A stretch of 64,000 nt of DNA from Sweltsa coloradensis (lineage: Eukaryota > Arthropoda > Insecta > Plecoptera > Chloroperlidae): contig JAMZAV010002193.1 in the NCBI GenBank assembly GCA_024449915.1, positions 46,328 to 110,327 on the forward strand, written 5' to 3'. The notes beneath the pieces are model-generated. The model was not told the origin of the DNA. It worked only from the letters and a program-made list of their open reading frames with translations, and made no database searches. A program made the translations under genes and the position numbers. Positions 43,497-53,149 of the stretch are shown one piece after another. Every line of letters starts with the position of its first letter. The stretch's first letter is position 1.

Positions 43497-43686
43497 ATGG
43501 ATTCCGTCATTTTTTCGACTTCATACGATAATGATGAAAATGAAGAAGATGCGCCTAACATGTCTATGGAAAGCATGCAGGAACTAGCGTCTGCTCTCGA
43601 AAAGCTAGTTAACAAACAAAAAGATGAAATCCAAATCTTAAATACACAGAAATACGAGCAAGATGACGAACACACACACTACACAC
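43497..43686 (+). CDS. Acidic N-terminal ORF of unknown family, interrupted
   Basis: ATGGATTCC opens a frame encoding an acidic, helix-prone segment (NDENEEDAPNMSMESMQELA, then a Lys/Glu-rich stretch ending EQDDEHTH), about 63 residues. It runs into antisense gypsy sequence at about 43687. The composition suggests a real protein start, but I do not recognise the family and the rest is not visible. Confidence 0.35.
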
Positions 43687-44029
43687 TTAGCTGCCCCGAA
43701 ATGGCCGATCTCGTTATGAATTCCCCAGACTACTTCCGTTATCAGTTCTTTAGGTATACAAACTTTCCACGTCTTTTCATGACTATCGTGGTTGGGTTGA
43801 TGGTACAGAGTGTCATTATACAATTTAAATTGCTTATGCAAAACAGATTCCGTGTCGGTTTTCAGAGTGTTAATGACTTCACTAAACTGAGGGTCGTTCC
43901 CTTGGCTAGTTTTTATGTTTCTCAACTTACGCTTTAGCTCCTTGTTGATATCTACTTGGACTTTTGCGACTACTAACTCCCTGTCTCGACAAACTGTTTC
44001 TACTGTCTCTCCTTTCTCGTTTGATGGGA
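43687..44029 (-). pseudogene. pol: Ty3/gypsy linker and integrase zinc-finger start
   Basis: The minus frame gives the same linker as 26891-27193 and runs on, past the point where that copy breaks, into 'WGIHNEIGHFGAAKC', the H...H half of the integrase H-H-C-C zinc finger. The shared 303 bases (43727-44029) are identical. It is cut off at 44029 before RNase H. It is a small fragment, not a functional gene. Confidence 0.85.
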
Positions 44030-44073
44030 TAAGTAATTATAAGTAATTAAATGGATGACTTTCGGTTATTGGG

Positions 44074-44379
44074 TTAATAGATAGTTCGTGGTTTTACTGT
44101 TTGATAAGTATTATTAATTTTACGCTGGTCCCAGTTAAATTCTCCCCAAAATTTATTGCAAATGGCTAACCTCTCCTCTTCATCGAAGTCATCACATTTT
44201 CTCACCTTCGACTTGGCACACATTGTCGAGGCGTAAGTCAACCCCAGTTTGCGTTCAGGGCGTTCAACATCATGCAATAACTTTCCCTCAGCCAGTCTTT
44301 GATAACCCATGTACGCTTCACCTTCCAATCTCAAAACGTTTGTTCGAGTTCCTCTTCCAATCCTCTGGTTTGGAAACAT
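44074..44379 (-). pseudogene. Exon of an unclassified transposon-like gene
   Basis: A 101-codon minus frame contains 'MCAKSKVRKCDDFDEEERLA' and 'FWGEFNWDQRK'. A Cys-Lys-Ser cluster followed by an acidic 'EER...FW...W..R' stretch recalls the N-terminal region of a widespread invertebrate transposon-derived protein family, from memory and without a name I can defend. It may be the partner of the transposase-like C-terminus at 48236-48511, though 4 kb and several repeats intervene. Confidence 0.4.
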
Positions 44380-44465
44380 TCCGACGTTTCCTTCCCGCCT
44401 GCATGTAGGTCTATCTGGTCAACTCCAAAACAACTCTTGCTCCCAGGTTAGTTGTTACAATGTCT

Positions 44466-45560
44466 CGATAAAAATGGCTGACTTATGAACATATTGATAC
44501 AGCAATGCAAACATGGCAATGCTAACTGGTGATCGATTGCGAGGTCACTGTATCGATTTGCAAGTATTGCTTTTGAAGTGAAATGCATCATGTTAGTGTT
44601 CAGTTAGTCCATAGTAAAAGAAAAATCCCTGAAAATGTGATATTTGCGACAATATAGTATCGTCACGATGAGCCTCACTACCTATATTCATATATTACTC
44701 GCAACCAATTAATAACACACCTAAAAGCACATGCGCCACTGCCATGAACACAATTTGAAAAACGTCAATGCACCTTGCGTCCAGCTTCGATATGACCTCG
44801 CCGCCCCGCACCTTTTGACTACTACCTACACGCACACAGCGGAGAGTCTCACCTCGCAGTCGGTCTGTTGTTCTTGTCCCGTGTGGACGTGTGTTGTCCG
44901 CGCTCTTGTCTCTGGTCTCATTGGGCCTCCTCAGTACACAGAGTTAGCTTCTGTTGCTGCTGTATGTGTTGCTGTTCAAGTCTTTGCTGTGTTCTCATTC
45001 TCATTCATAATTTTGTTTAATTTTTGTTCTCTCCAGAAGGTTGTCTGTTCTGTCTAGACTAGAAGGTTTAGTTCTCTCTTTATTCTGTCCTGCTTCATCA
45101 TCTCAGTGTTGTACTCCGTCTGTTCCGTCCGTGCAGCCTGAGGAGTCGATGTTCGGAAAGTACTAGGTTCTGTTCAATGTGAGATTAGAGCCTTGACACG
45201 GTTTATATGCTGTGCTTTTTTCCGCTCTTAGCTCCGCTCTTGTTTGGCCTCCACAGGACATGGCTTTGGCTTCTGTTTCTGCTGAATGTGTTCAGCTAGA
45301 TGTCTGTTACCTTTAAGAGAATGTCTGTTCTGTCGAGACTGAAAGGTTTTGTTGCTACTCAGTAAAGCGTCCTTTGATCTCAGTGTTGTTCTCCGTCTAT
45401 TCCGTCCGCACAGGTTGTGCAGTTTATCTTTGGTCGGTGTTAGCTTCTGTTCAGTGCGAGATTAGAGGCTTGACACACTATAGTGGTGCTGGTTTCTGTG
45501 CTGTTTTTTGTTGTTTTAACTGTGCTGGTGTGCTGTTAATATATATTGACGGACAACAAT
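44466..45560 (+). repeat. Family A repeat, copy 4
   Basis: This near-complete unit starts with GATAAAAATGGCTGACTTAT (44468). It passes ATCGTCACGATGAGCCTC (44660), CGATATGACCTCGCCGCCCC (44788) and ATTGGGCCTCC, then shows an internal duplication: the block TGTCTGTTCTGTC...GTTCCGTCCG recurs about 285 bases later. It is in direct tandem (period ~1.28 kb) with copy 5. Confidence 0.85.
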
Positions 45561-46250
45561 TAGGTAAGGTAATTGAATAGGGTATGCCTGCCTATAGGTT
45601 AATAAAGTTCTAGGGACGATTCACAATGACAGATTGTTGTTCTATTTTGCAATAAACAGACCTACCAGTATGTTAAACAACTGAAACGTTTCATATAGTA
45701 CTTTTAACCTCCTCATGCTCAAAGATTTACAGATTCAAAGTTTCGTCTGGATAAAAATGGCTAACTTATGAACATGATCATACAGCAATACAATGAAGGC
45801 AATGCCAACTGGCGATCGATTTCATAGCAACGGTATTTATTTACAAGTATTGCTTTTGAGGTAAAATGCACCATTTTACAGCTAGTCCATAGTTAAAAAA
45901 AAATTCCCGAAAATGTGATATTTGCAACAATAAAGTGTCGTCACGATAACCCTCTATACATACATTACCTACAACCAATTAATTACACACTTAAAAGCAC
46001 ATGCGCCCCTGTCATCAACACGATTTGATAAAAAGACAATGTACCTTGAGTGCAGCTTCGATATGACCTCGCCGCCCCGCACCTTTTGACTTCTACCTGC
46101 ACCGCACGCACACAGCAGAAAGCCTTGCAGTCGATCTGTTGTTCTTGTCTCAGGCGGACGTGTTTTGTCCGTGTTCTTCGGTCTGGTCTCCACACTGGTC
46201 TCCACTCTGGCCTCCACAATACATGGAGTTAGCTTCTGTTGCTGCTGTTA

Positions 46251-46392
46251 TAGGAGCTCCATGCTAAGAAAGGAGTTGCGCGCGCTTTTAACGGGTGAAT
46301 TGTAGCCATTCAGCAGGCTCCAATTTTAAATAACGATCGCTGATTGGCCCGTCGAAAGCGCGCGCATCTCCTTTCTTAGCGTGGAGCGCCTA
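46251..46392. mobile_element. MITE, 142 bp, TA target duplication
   Basis: The ends TAGGAGCTCCATGCTAAGAA and its near inverse (TTCTTAGCGTGGAGCGCCTA) form ~40-bp inverted repeats including GCGCGCGCTTT. TA stands on both sides (46249-46250 and 46393-46394), the duplication typical of Tc1/mariner-type elements. It inserted into family A. Confidence 0.8.
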
Positions 46393-46394
46393 TA

Positions 46395-46445
46395 GTAGTG
46401 TTGTTTTAGGGCACTCAACAGTAGAGTTATCATTGCCCATGTCAA
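46395..46445 (-). repeat. Fragment of the GGGCAC...GTGCCC hairpin repeat
   Basis: GTGTTGTTTTAGGGCACTCA...CATTGCCCA is the inverse of sequence found at 17270-17310 and 53225-53270. It sits between the MITE and resumed family A, so it was probably part of the same or an earlier insertion. Confidence 0.6.
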
Positions 46446-46804
46446 GTGTATGTGTTGCTTGTTAAGTCTTTGCTGTGTCCTCGTTCTCATTCATCATTCT
46501 GTTTAATGTTTTGTCACTTCAGGGGTTGTCTGTTCAGTCCAGACTGAAAGGTTTAGTTCTCTCTTTATTCTATTCTTCTTGTCAGAGAAGCGCTCCGTCT
46601 GTTCGGTCCGTGCAGCCTGAGGAGTTGATGTTCAGAAAGTGCTAGGTTCTGTTGAATGTGAGATTAGATCCTTGACACGGTTTATGTGCTGTGCTTTTTT
46701 CCGCTCTTAGTTCCGCTCTTGTTCGGACTCCACAGCACATGGCGTTGGCTTCTGTTTCTTCTGGATGTGGTTCAGTTAGACTTCTGTTATCTTTAAGGCC
46801 ATTC

Positions 46805-47421
46805 CAGACGCTAAAATTGACTTCATTGAAGAGTTGCTTTTTGTAGCTAGTTATTGAAATAACATGTATTAGGCTATGAAAAAAAAATGAAAAAAATATT
46901 GTCCCTATTTTCGGGGCGTACCAGCTGTTTAATTTGCATATTGCGCCTAATTGCCCTATCAAGTCCAATTTCAAAACGGCTTTTCAGATTAATCTTCATT
47001 TTTTTTTATTAATTTCGTCATCTTTTTGTTCATATGGTGAACAAGTTTCGTAAGGTTTTGCGAAGGGATTACAAGTTAATTTTTTTTTTTTTGCCCCATA
47101 AAATTTGCCCTAACACTCAACTCAATGAGTTAAATAAAAAAATTCATAACTTGTAATCCCTTCCGCAAACCTTACGAAACTTGTTCACTATATGAACAAA
47201 GAGATGACGAAATTAATTTTTAAAAAATGAAGATAATCTGAAAAGCCGTTTTGAAATTGGACTTGATAGCGCAATAAGGCGCAATATGCAATTAAACAGC
47301 CGGTACGCCCCAAAAATAGCGACAATATTTTTTTATTTTTTATTTTTCATAGTCTAATACATGTTATTTCAATAATAAGTTACAAAAAGCAACTCTTTAA
47401 TGAAGTCAATTTTAGCGTCTG
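46805..47421. mobile_element. Large foldback element, 617 bp, ~280-bp arms
   Basis: It starts CAGACGCTAAAATTGACTTC and ends with the exact inverse GAAGTCAATTTTAGCGTCTG. The arms, 46805-47085 and about 47135-47421, match with only scattered differences around a ~50-base loop. No ORF is present. The insertion splits family A copy 5. Confidence 0.9.
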
Positions 47422-48000
47422 ATAGTGGATGGTTTTGCTGCTACTCAGTAGAGCGTTTGTGATCTCAGTGTTGTTCTCCGTCTATTCCGTTCACACAGGT
47501 TGTGCAGTTTATGTTTGGTCGGTGTTAGCTTCTGTTCAGTGCGAGATTAGAGGCTTGACACACTATAGTGGTGCTGTTTTCTGTGCTGTTTTTTGTTGTT
47601 GTGTTTGGGTCTCAATTAAAAACCTCTTGTCGAACATGTTAGCTTCGTGGTACGGTATGAGCTTGTGAGTTAAGTCCCATTGATTAAAAATGGCCTTGTC
47701 ACTGGCTCGTCCCCAAAATGCCCTACTGACGAACTTTATTAAGCCAGATGGCGAGTCACATACTTAAAACTGAATTGTATTTTTCCCCTGTGGTAGTGAG
47801 GAGAGATAAGGATTCTGCACCGCTAGCATCTTGTCTTCTCTGTGACAATTTCTGTTTTATCGAGAACGACCTTAGGAACCTTAGGAAACGGGTTGGCATG
47901 GCATGTTAATTAACGAAAATCTTTTCCTTCTGGCCAGAGAACCATCGGTGTTAAAACACGAGCTATCTTTTGTAAATTACATTATAGAATTATTTGTCAA

Positions 48001-48235
48001 CTCTTCTGAGATAGTCCCAAGAATAGCAACTCCAGACGTATTTTCTTTAACGAATGTGATTTCACTGCTCTTTTCTGTTTTATGAATTTACTGTTAGCCA
48101 CCATCCAACTTTTTCAACTTAACTTGGAGACACCAAGTCTTCTTCACAAAAATCACAAAAATGTTGTTATTTTCAAAATAATTGTTCTTAATTTTTTTCC
48201 CCACCACTTTTTTTATATTTGATACATTAATTTCA
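48001..48235. other. AT-rich spacer
   Basis: No feature is recognised between the end of family A copy 5 and the transposase-like exon. Confidence 0.4.
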
Positions 48236-48511
48236 TTATTTATTCCTTATTAATTCCTCACTTGAAGTATCCTTGGCTAATCGGATGACAATGTCATGAT
48301 CATCGTGTTTACGATCGAAATTAGTGTACGTTTTGTCCACTTTCTTCACATGTTCCACACATTTACGCCAACTTTGCTCACAGCTTCCGACCACTTCTTG
48401 AATGTGCAGTATCGGTGTCAGTGTGAGGGAATACGATGAATATTCACCCCCTGACCGTTGTCTGTTGCCGGTTGATAGGCTGTAAGCAATAGTGTCTATT
48501 TTATACAACAC
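48236..48511 (-). pseudogene. IS630/Tc1-like transposase C-terminal exon
   Basis: The minus frame ends with 'SWRKCVEHVKKVDKTYTNF' followed by 'HDIVIRLAKDTSSEEL'. The transposase remnant at 57399-57690 has the same layout (W-R-K-C-x-E-H, then a hydrophobic IV..L strand and D-T-S-S). In that copy the preceding NPIE motif of a DDE_3-type catalytic domain is visible. Here only the tail is present, so it is a fragment. The 5' part of the frame has no recognisable content. Confidence 0.55.
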
Positions 48512-48564
48512 AACTTTTTAATTTAGCCAAATTATATCATTCTCAAATTATGTTATCTATAATT

Positions 48565-48812
48565 AACCTTCATCCCTGTGGAAATGCGGATGTCATGTCG
48601 TTCATCTTGATCTTCATCCAGGCTGAGGGACTCGGATATCTCACCGTCAGTGTCAAGCTGAAGGCAATCGTCGGATTTGTGGTTGAAGAACTTTTCTAGG
48701 TTAAGTGTTGTGTTTTGGGTTTTTATTAATGTCCGATAGTTGAAGGTCTGAATCCTCTTCTGCCTGCTTGTATTTTTTGCGAGCTTCCAGGTTATTACCT
48801 GAAGGTATTTGT
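48565..48812 (-). pseudogene. Possible acidic exon(s) of unknown gene
   Basis: On the minus strand an acceptor-like CTTCAG precedes 'NNLEARKKYKQAEEDSDLQL'. After a one-base shift the sequence continues 'KFFNHKSDDCLQLDTDGEIS' and an acidic stretch to about 48565, where GTTAAT could be a donor. Charged composition and splice-like edges suggest a decayed exon; the family is not recognised. Confidence 0.3.
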
Positions 48813-49131
48813 GCGTTGCATTTAAACTATTTATTTACATTACAAACAATTTTGAGCTCAAAACCAGCTTGTTGTCTGTCAACATGAATGATTGTGAATG
48901 CATTTCTTTAATACAAAACTCTTGACCAAACCCCCCCGTTAGGCACCGCATTCGCACCCTGGCATTACTACAACACCCGCACACATTACACTTTCCCATG
49001 TTTTTTATAAATCAAATGGGGCAATCCCACCTTGGACACTTAACAAACCATGCTGCCTAGCACTTAGCCACAGATTTTATCTAAATAATACTCAAATTGA
49101 TTTGTTTGTTTCTATCACCTCTATCCAATCC
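48813..49131. other. Non-coding spacer
   Basis: Nothing recognised. Confidence 0.45.
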
Positions 49132-49482
49132 TGGGCCATCAAATCCCAACTCGCATCCTTCCCGTGGTTTGGCCCGTGATTAGGGGAGTTTTTCTCCCTG
49201 AAACTAATGGCGAGCTCTGGGTCGTCGTCGGGGACTTTCCCCTTCCCTTTGACTACCTCCCCGACGGCAACGACAATGACAACACGGACGGATGATGACA
49301 CAGACCGAGACGACCACGACGTGGGGGAACCCCTGCCCTCCCCATACACTTGTGGCTGGTTCTGACCAGCACAGGCCTGTCCACCCCTTGTCCCCCCGCG
49401 TCATCCCTTACGTCCCTCCCTTCGTCTCGATTAGCCAAGTTGCATAAATATGAGACGTTAAGCAATATCCAATCAATCGATA
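49132..49482 (+). mobile_element. SINE-like repeat, full-length copy
   Basis: It starts GGCCATCAAATCCCAACTCG and passes GGCCCGTGATTAGGGGAG, TAATGGCGAGCTCTGGGTCG, GGTTCTGACCAGCACAGGCC and GATTAGCCAAGTTGCATAAA to CAATATCCAATCAATCG. At about 350 bp it is the best reference copy in the window. Confidence 0.9.
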
Positions 49483-50295
49483 TTTGAGTGGGGTCAATGT
49501 CTTGGTAGGTTTTTTATTGGCAGCAATGGTTTTTTTTAAATGTGGATTACATATATATTTCACTTATTTCATGAAGCGCTTGAAGATGCAATTGAAAGGC
49601 TGAGCTGCTAAGTGCATTCATGTTCATAATTGTTGCATATTTTTAATTATGACAATTGAGGGGGGGGGGGGGGTACACATGCATCACGTTTCACGCATTT
49701 GATTTATAATGACTACCTACAGGCCTAATGAGTGAACGATTACAAACTTTAAAATCAACATAACCTTAAAATATGTTCATAGGTTAAAAGCCAACTAATT
49801 ATTATATAACATTATGCCCATATGCAGAACAAAGATGTTATAGTGGTTAAAGAATGAAGGTTGTGATCATTTCTACATAGTATAGTATAAGCAATCAATT
49901 TGTAAATAGAATATGAAGCATTTTGAGTTAGTAGTGATAAGAGTGGATTATTCTATTCAACCAAGGTAAAGGAAGATTGGTATTAATAGTGTTTGTCTAT
50001 GTAAGAGGTAAAGTTGTAGCTCATTCACTGATTGGCGAACCAGGTGGTTTTTCAGAAATAACGGCTCTGGATAGATCTGAAATTGGCAGGGTTGTAACGA
50101 TTTTCCCCAGACCAGTTAAACCCGGTGGGTTTTGCCCAATAAAACCCACTTAAACAACAATAAAGAAAAACAGGGCTGTGTTTTTAACGAATATTCTCGA
50201 ATTCCTCGGAAATAAGAGATGACTATTATTATGTTATTATGTTCTTTGTGTTACAATTATGTTGTGGTTCAGCCGAGACGCCCCCAAGAATGTTC
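49483..50295. other. Non-coding DNA with a poly-G run
   Basis: A run of about 18 G lies near 49653-49671. The rest is AT-rich with no feature seen. Confidence 0.5.
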
Positions 50296-50647
50296 CAGGG
50301 CCATCAAATTCCAAGTCGCAACCTTCTCGTGGTTTGGCCCGTGATGAGGGAAGTTTTTCTCCCTGAAACTAATGGCGAGCTCTGGGTCGCCGTTGGGGAA
50401 CTTTCCCCTTCCTTTTGACCACTTCCCCGACGGCGACGACAATGACAACACGGACGGATGATGACACAGACGGAGACCACCACGACGTGGGGGAACCCCT
50501 GCCCTCCCCATACGCTTGTGGCTGGTTCTGACCAGCACAGGCCTGTCCACCCCTTGTCCCCCCGCGTCTCCCCTAACGTCCCGCCCTTCGTCTCGATTAG
50601 CCAAAGTGCATAAATATATTAAACGTTAAGCAATATCCAATCAAATC
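50296..50647 (+). mobile_element. SINE-like repeat, full-length copy
   Basis: Same order of hallmarks as the copy at 49132, ending CAATATCCAATCAAATC. It lies about 60 bases from the 3' end of a coding exon on the opposite strand. Confidence 0.9.
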
Positions 50648-50707
50648 AAGAATGTTCCATAGATGGTTTATAAGCCTGCCATTCGTTTGCAACCAGTAAT
50701 TACCTCT

Positions 50708-50846
50708 TCAGCTAAAGGTTCCAAGATTTTTTAACTCGGCCTCAATCCTGCCTTGAAGCCAATCCAGTGTATCTGCTTCTTTCTTGTTTCTTGGTTGTTC
50801 GAACCACTCCAAATGCTTGCCGTCATTTGTTAGGCCTACACCACCT
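50708..50846 (-). CDS. Terminal exon of an unidentified (probably transposon) gene
   Basis: A good acceptor (TTCTTTGCAG, AG at 50848-50847) opens a 45-codon frame: 'GGVGLTNDGKHLEWFEQP' ... 'ADTLDWLQGRIEAELKNLGT', then TGA at 50710-50708. The balanced amphipathic composition and the clean acceptor argue for a genuine last exon. I cannot name the family. It lies downstream, in minus sense, of the zinc-finger-like and YqaJ pieces and may belong with them. Confidence 0.5.
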
Positions 50847-50867
50847 CTGCAAAGAATACCAAAATTC

Positions 50868-51359
50868 AACTACTATATTTCAGAAAAATATAAAATTGAG
50901 CCAGGGCTTAACGTTTTTTTTTAAATAGCATATGCCCAGCCGAGCATGTTGGAGATAATTTCACATGCCCAGACAGAAAACTTGCATGTCAATTTTTGTT
51001 TAACAATTAAAATGTTGCATTTTAACCTTAAAAGTTAAAGTGTGCTTTCCCTGTGTACGTTTTTACCAGCCGTGCTCGTGCGTTTGTATCAGCGTTATGT
51101 ATCGTTTTAACGAACGATCCAAAACGGCCTTTACTTACAAAAAAAAATAATAACCTAGCATATTCCCATGGTTCGGTTGAATTTCAAATGCAAGTTTTGG
51201 AGTGTGTCATTTAGGAAGCGTTTTTTTTTTAACCTACTCGTGTTATAGTATCACGTTTACCGGGGCACATGCGGCTATTTACATCAAGCTCCAAAAAATT
51301 CAAATTTCAATTTCTAATTGACCCCTATATATGCAGGCTAATTTAATGAAGTAGTATTT
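50868..51359. other. Non-coding, probably intronic
   Basis: AT-rich with nothing recognised; it separates two minus-strand coding pieces. Confidence 0.4.
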
Positions 51360-51512
51360 TTAGGACTGGTTGCATGTGCTAGCTCGTGGTACCAATTTCG
51401 TGGCCTGTTGTAGTGTTCGTGCATCTCGTTTCCAGTATTCGGTACAAGTTAGTGCTTTATGTTCTCCTAGTCGCTTCTCTAGTTCTTCAAACGACTTGAA
51501 ACTTTCGCCCTC
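51360..51512 (-). pseudogene. ZSWIM3/MULE-like N-terminal domain fragment
   Basis: The minus frame reads 'SFKSFEELEKRLGEHKALTC' followed by 'EYWKRDARTLQQA', then a stop after about 48 codons. The pattern 'F.SFEELE..L.......F..RDSRT...A' is that of the N-terminal domain of MULE-derived proteins related to ZSWIM1/ZSWIM3. In many marine invertebrates such proteins are transposon-encoded. No ATG is in frame, so this is an internal or orphan exon. Confidence 0.45.
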
Positions 51513-51654
51513 TTATAAGCTGGCCATTGCAGGCCTAATTCTACGGACTAAAGATTAAAAACACATAGAAAATGCACATAATCGGCACATATGTCTGTAC
51601 ATATGTAATCCTTGTGTAATGTATGTAATGTAATCCTGTAATCCTCCCTACAGC

Positions 51655-52188
51655 CGCTTCCCATAATACACCATCTGGATGTATCCAAGTGTGATTTTCC
51701 AATGTTGGTCCATTCCTTTTAATCGGTATTGGCTCTGCTAGAGATAAATAACTGTGCTTGGACTTGGTAAAAGTACGCATGGATTCTTTTCAATTTTTGA
51801 GTGCCATTTATCACTTCCATACAAGATACCTTGTGACTGGTTCTTCTGTCACTTTATCTTTAATGCAATACGGGCATTTTATGTCCTGTACTCCTTCCCC
51901 ACAACAGTTGCATTGCAGCAGAGCATCAGGTAAGCTCCGTAGAATGGGTATTCAGAGTTTATCAATTATCATACGGTAGAAACATGCTGCCGTCGTGAGT
52001 TGTTGCAGCATTCTTTTGGTACACTTCTCTCGCCGTTTTTTCATGTGCACATCCCCAATCGGTTGCATTGCTTTTAAAGTTTACAGTTTCGTGGTAGCAG
52101 ATGGATTTTATAAGCTAGGTAGGGATCTAGGTGATTTTGTGCTGCATGTCGACTTGAATTTTGATGCAGTAATTCGACCAGCTCTTAG
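51655..52188 (-). pseudogene. YqaJ-type exonuclease (phage recombinase family), copy 1
   Basis: After an acceptor (GGTTTCAG, AG at 52190-52189) the minus strand encodes 'LRAGRITASKFKSTC', 'ATDWGCAHEKTAREVY', 'NSEYPFYGA', 'PDALLQCNCCGEGVQDIKCP' and 'AYFYQVQAQLFI'. This is the lambda-exonuclease-like PD-(D/E)XK fold of the YqaJ family: the GCxHE helix, the PD aspartate, the D-I-K core (usually E-I-K) and the Y-x-Q motif are all visible. Its known relatives are 5'-3' exonucleases of phage recombination. Three one-base shifts break the frame. It lies in what would be an intron of the protease gene. Confidence 0.75.
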
Positions 52189-52249
52189 CTGAAACCACAA
52201 CTTGCAGTCGCGTTGAACTCTGGTTTCTTCTTCAACCTTGATTACTCAC

Positions 52250-52389
52250 CAGAAACAACTTTGGATTTGATGAGGGTTCCACTACAAATCTGTATCGTAG
52301 TTCCAGTGCCAGTCAGAACCTTGTAGATCCCGACATACCAGGGGAACTCCCCTATCTTCTCAGCCTGGCCCCCGGAGAAAGCGTCAGGC
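52250..52389 (-). CDS. Trypsin-like serine protease, N-terminal catalytic exon
   Basis: The minus frame reads 'RPDAFSGGQAEKIGEFPWYV' ... 'ICSGTLIKSKVV' and ends at a strong donor (GTGAGT, GT at 52249-52248). This is the start of an S1 protease domain: the GGxxAxxGEFPW activation region and the CSGTLI strand that precedes the catalytic His exon. A possible acceptor is at 52391-52390. The His, Asp and Ser exons are not seen next to it. The only other trypsin-like exon on this strand lies 24.6 kb downstream (27501-27644). It may be an extracellular protease. Confidence 0.7.
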
Positions 52390-53149
52390 CTTCGTTGTGT
52401 ATTTTGGCAATTTTTTAGTTTAATACATATTATTAGACAATTTCTACAGGTTCCCCTGTCTCTATCCCCGTAATCCCATGACAGCTCCACCCCTGCAGCG
52501 ATGCCCACCCTGGCTTTCTCCTAAGTTTAATAACTGCAGCTTCGTTCTGGGTACCTGATAATGGAAATTTTGATGGAAAAAATGTCAATTAATTCTTTAT
52601 AATTTTTACATTTTCTTGGAAATGTTCGTAGGCACAACCTAGAAGACACTGTGAAGGTAATTAGCTTTAAATATATAATTTTTTAATATAATATCTATAG
52701 TGCCACAGTTGTTGCCCGCTATTACCCGCATTTTTAGTAATATACGAACATATTCTAATTTTAGTTATCAATAGTAAGTAAATAGTATATTTTAAGAAAG
52801 TAAATTTAAATTGAGAAAAATAGTAAATAATGGTAAATAGTCAATAGTAAACACAAGATTTGGATAAGAGTAATCATTCACAGATCTGTCACAAGTTACC
52901 TATCACAGACTACGAACATCCTGCATCCTGAATAGATGACACTTTGTCTGGTCTGGAGTTTTTTTTAAAACAATTTCCAACAGATCATCCTCTAGAAATC
53001 TGCGTCCGTGGTTTTCGCCAGCGGCTGGACCTGTGGTCGACGCATCAGCTGTCGATTGATTGAAACTCGGATTGAAAACTCGGACACGTCCTCAAGTTTG
53101 TGCAGTGTTCAACCGAGATGGTGATTATGATCATATTCATGATGATCAA
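52390..53149. other. Non-coding, AT-rich
   Basis: It lies 5' (minus sense) of the protease exon. No further exon is recognised. Confidence 0.45.

Larger units (their letters stand above)
45747..48000 (+). repeat. Family A repeat, copy 5, with nested insertions
   Basis: It starts GGATAAAAATGGCTAACTTA, carries all family hallmarks, and is interrupted by a MITE (46251-46392) with adjoining sequence to about 46445, and by a large foldback element (46805-47421). After 47422 it resumes with GGTTTTGCTGCTACTCAG and extends to about 48000, with GTGTTTGGGTCTC and CACTGGCTCGTCCCC. This shows the full unit is longer than 1.3 kb. Confidence 0.85.

Noticed and set aside
44466..45560. Family A as solo LTRs of the gypsy element
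   Set aside because: No TG...CA ends, target duplication or primer site could be found, and the positions relative to the gypsy fragments do not fit LTR order.
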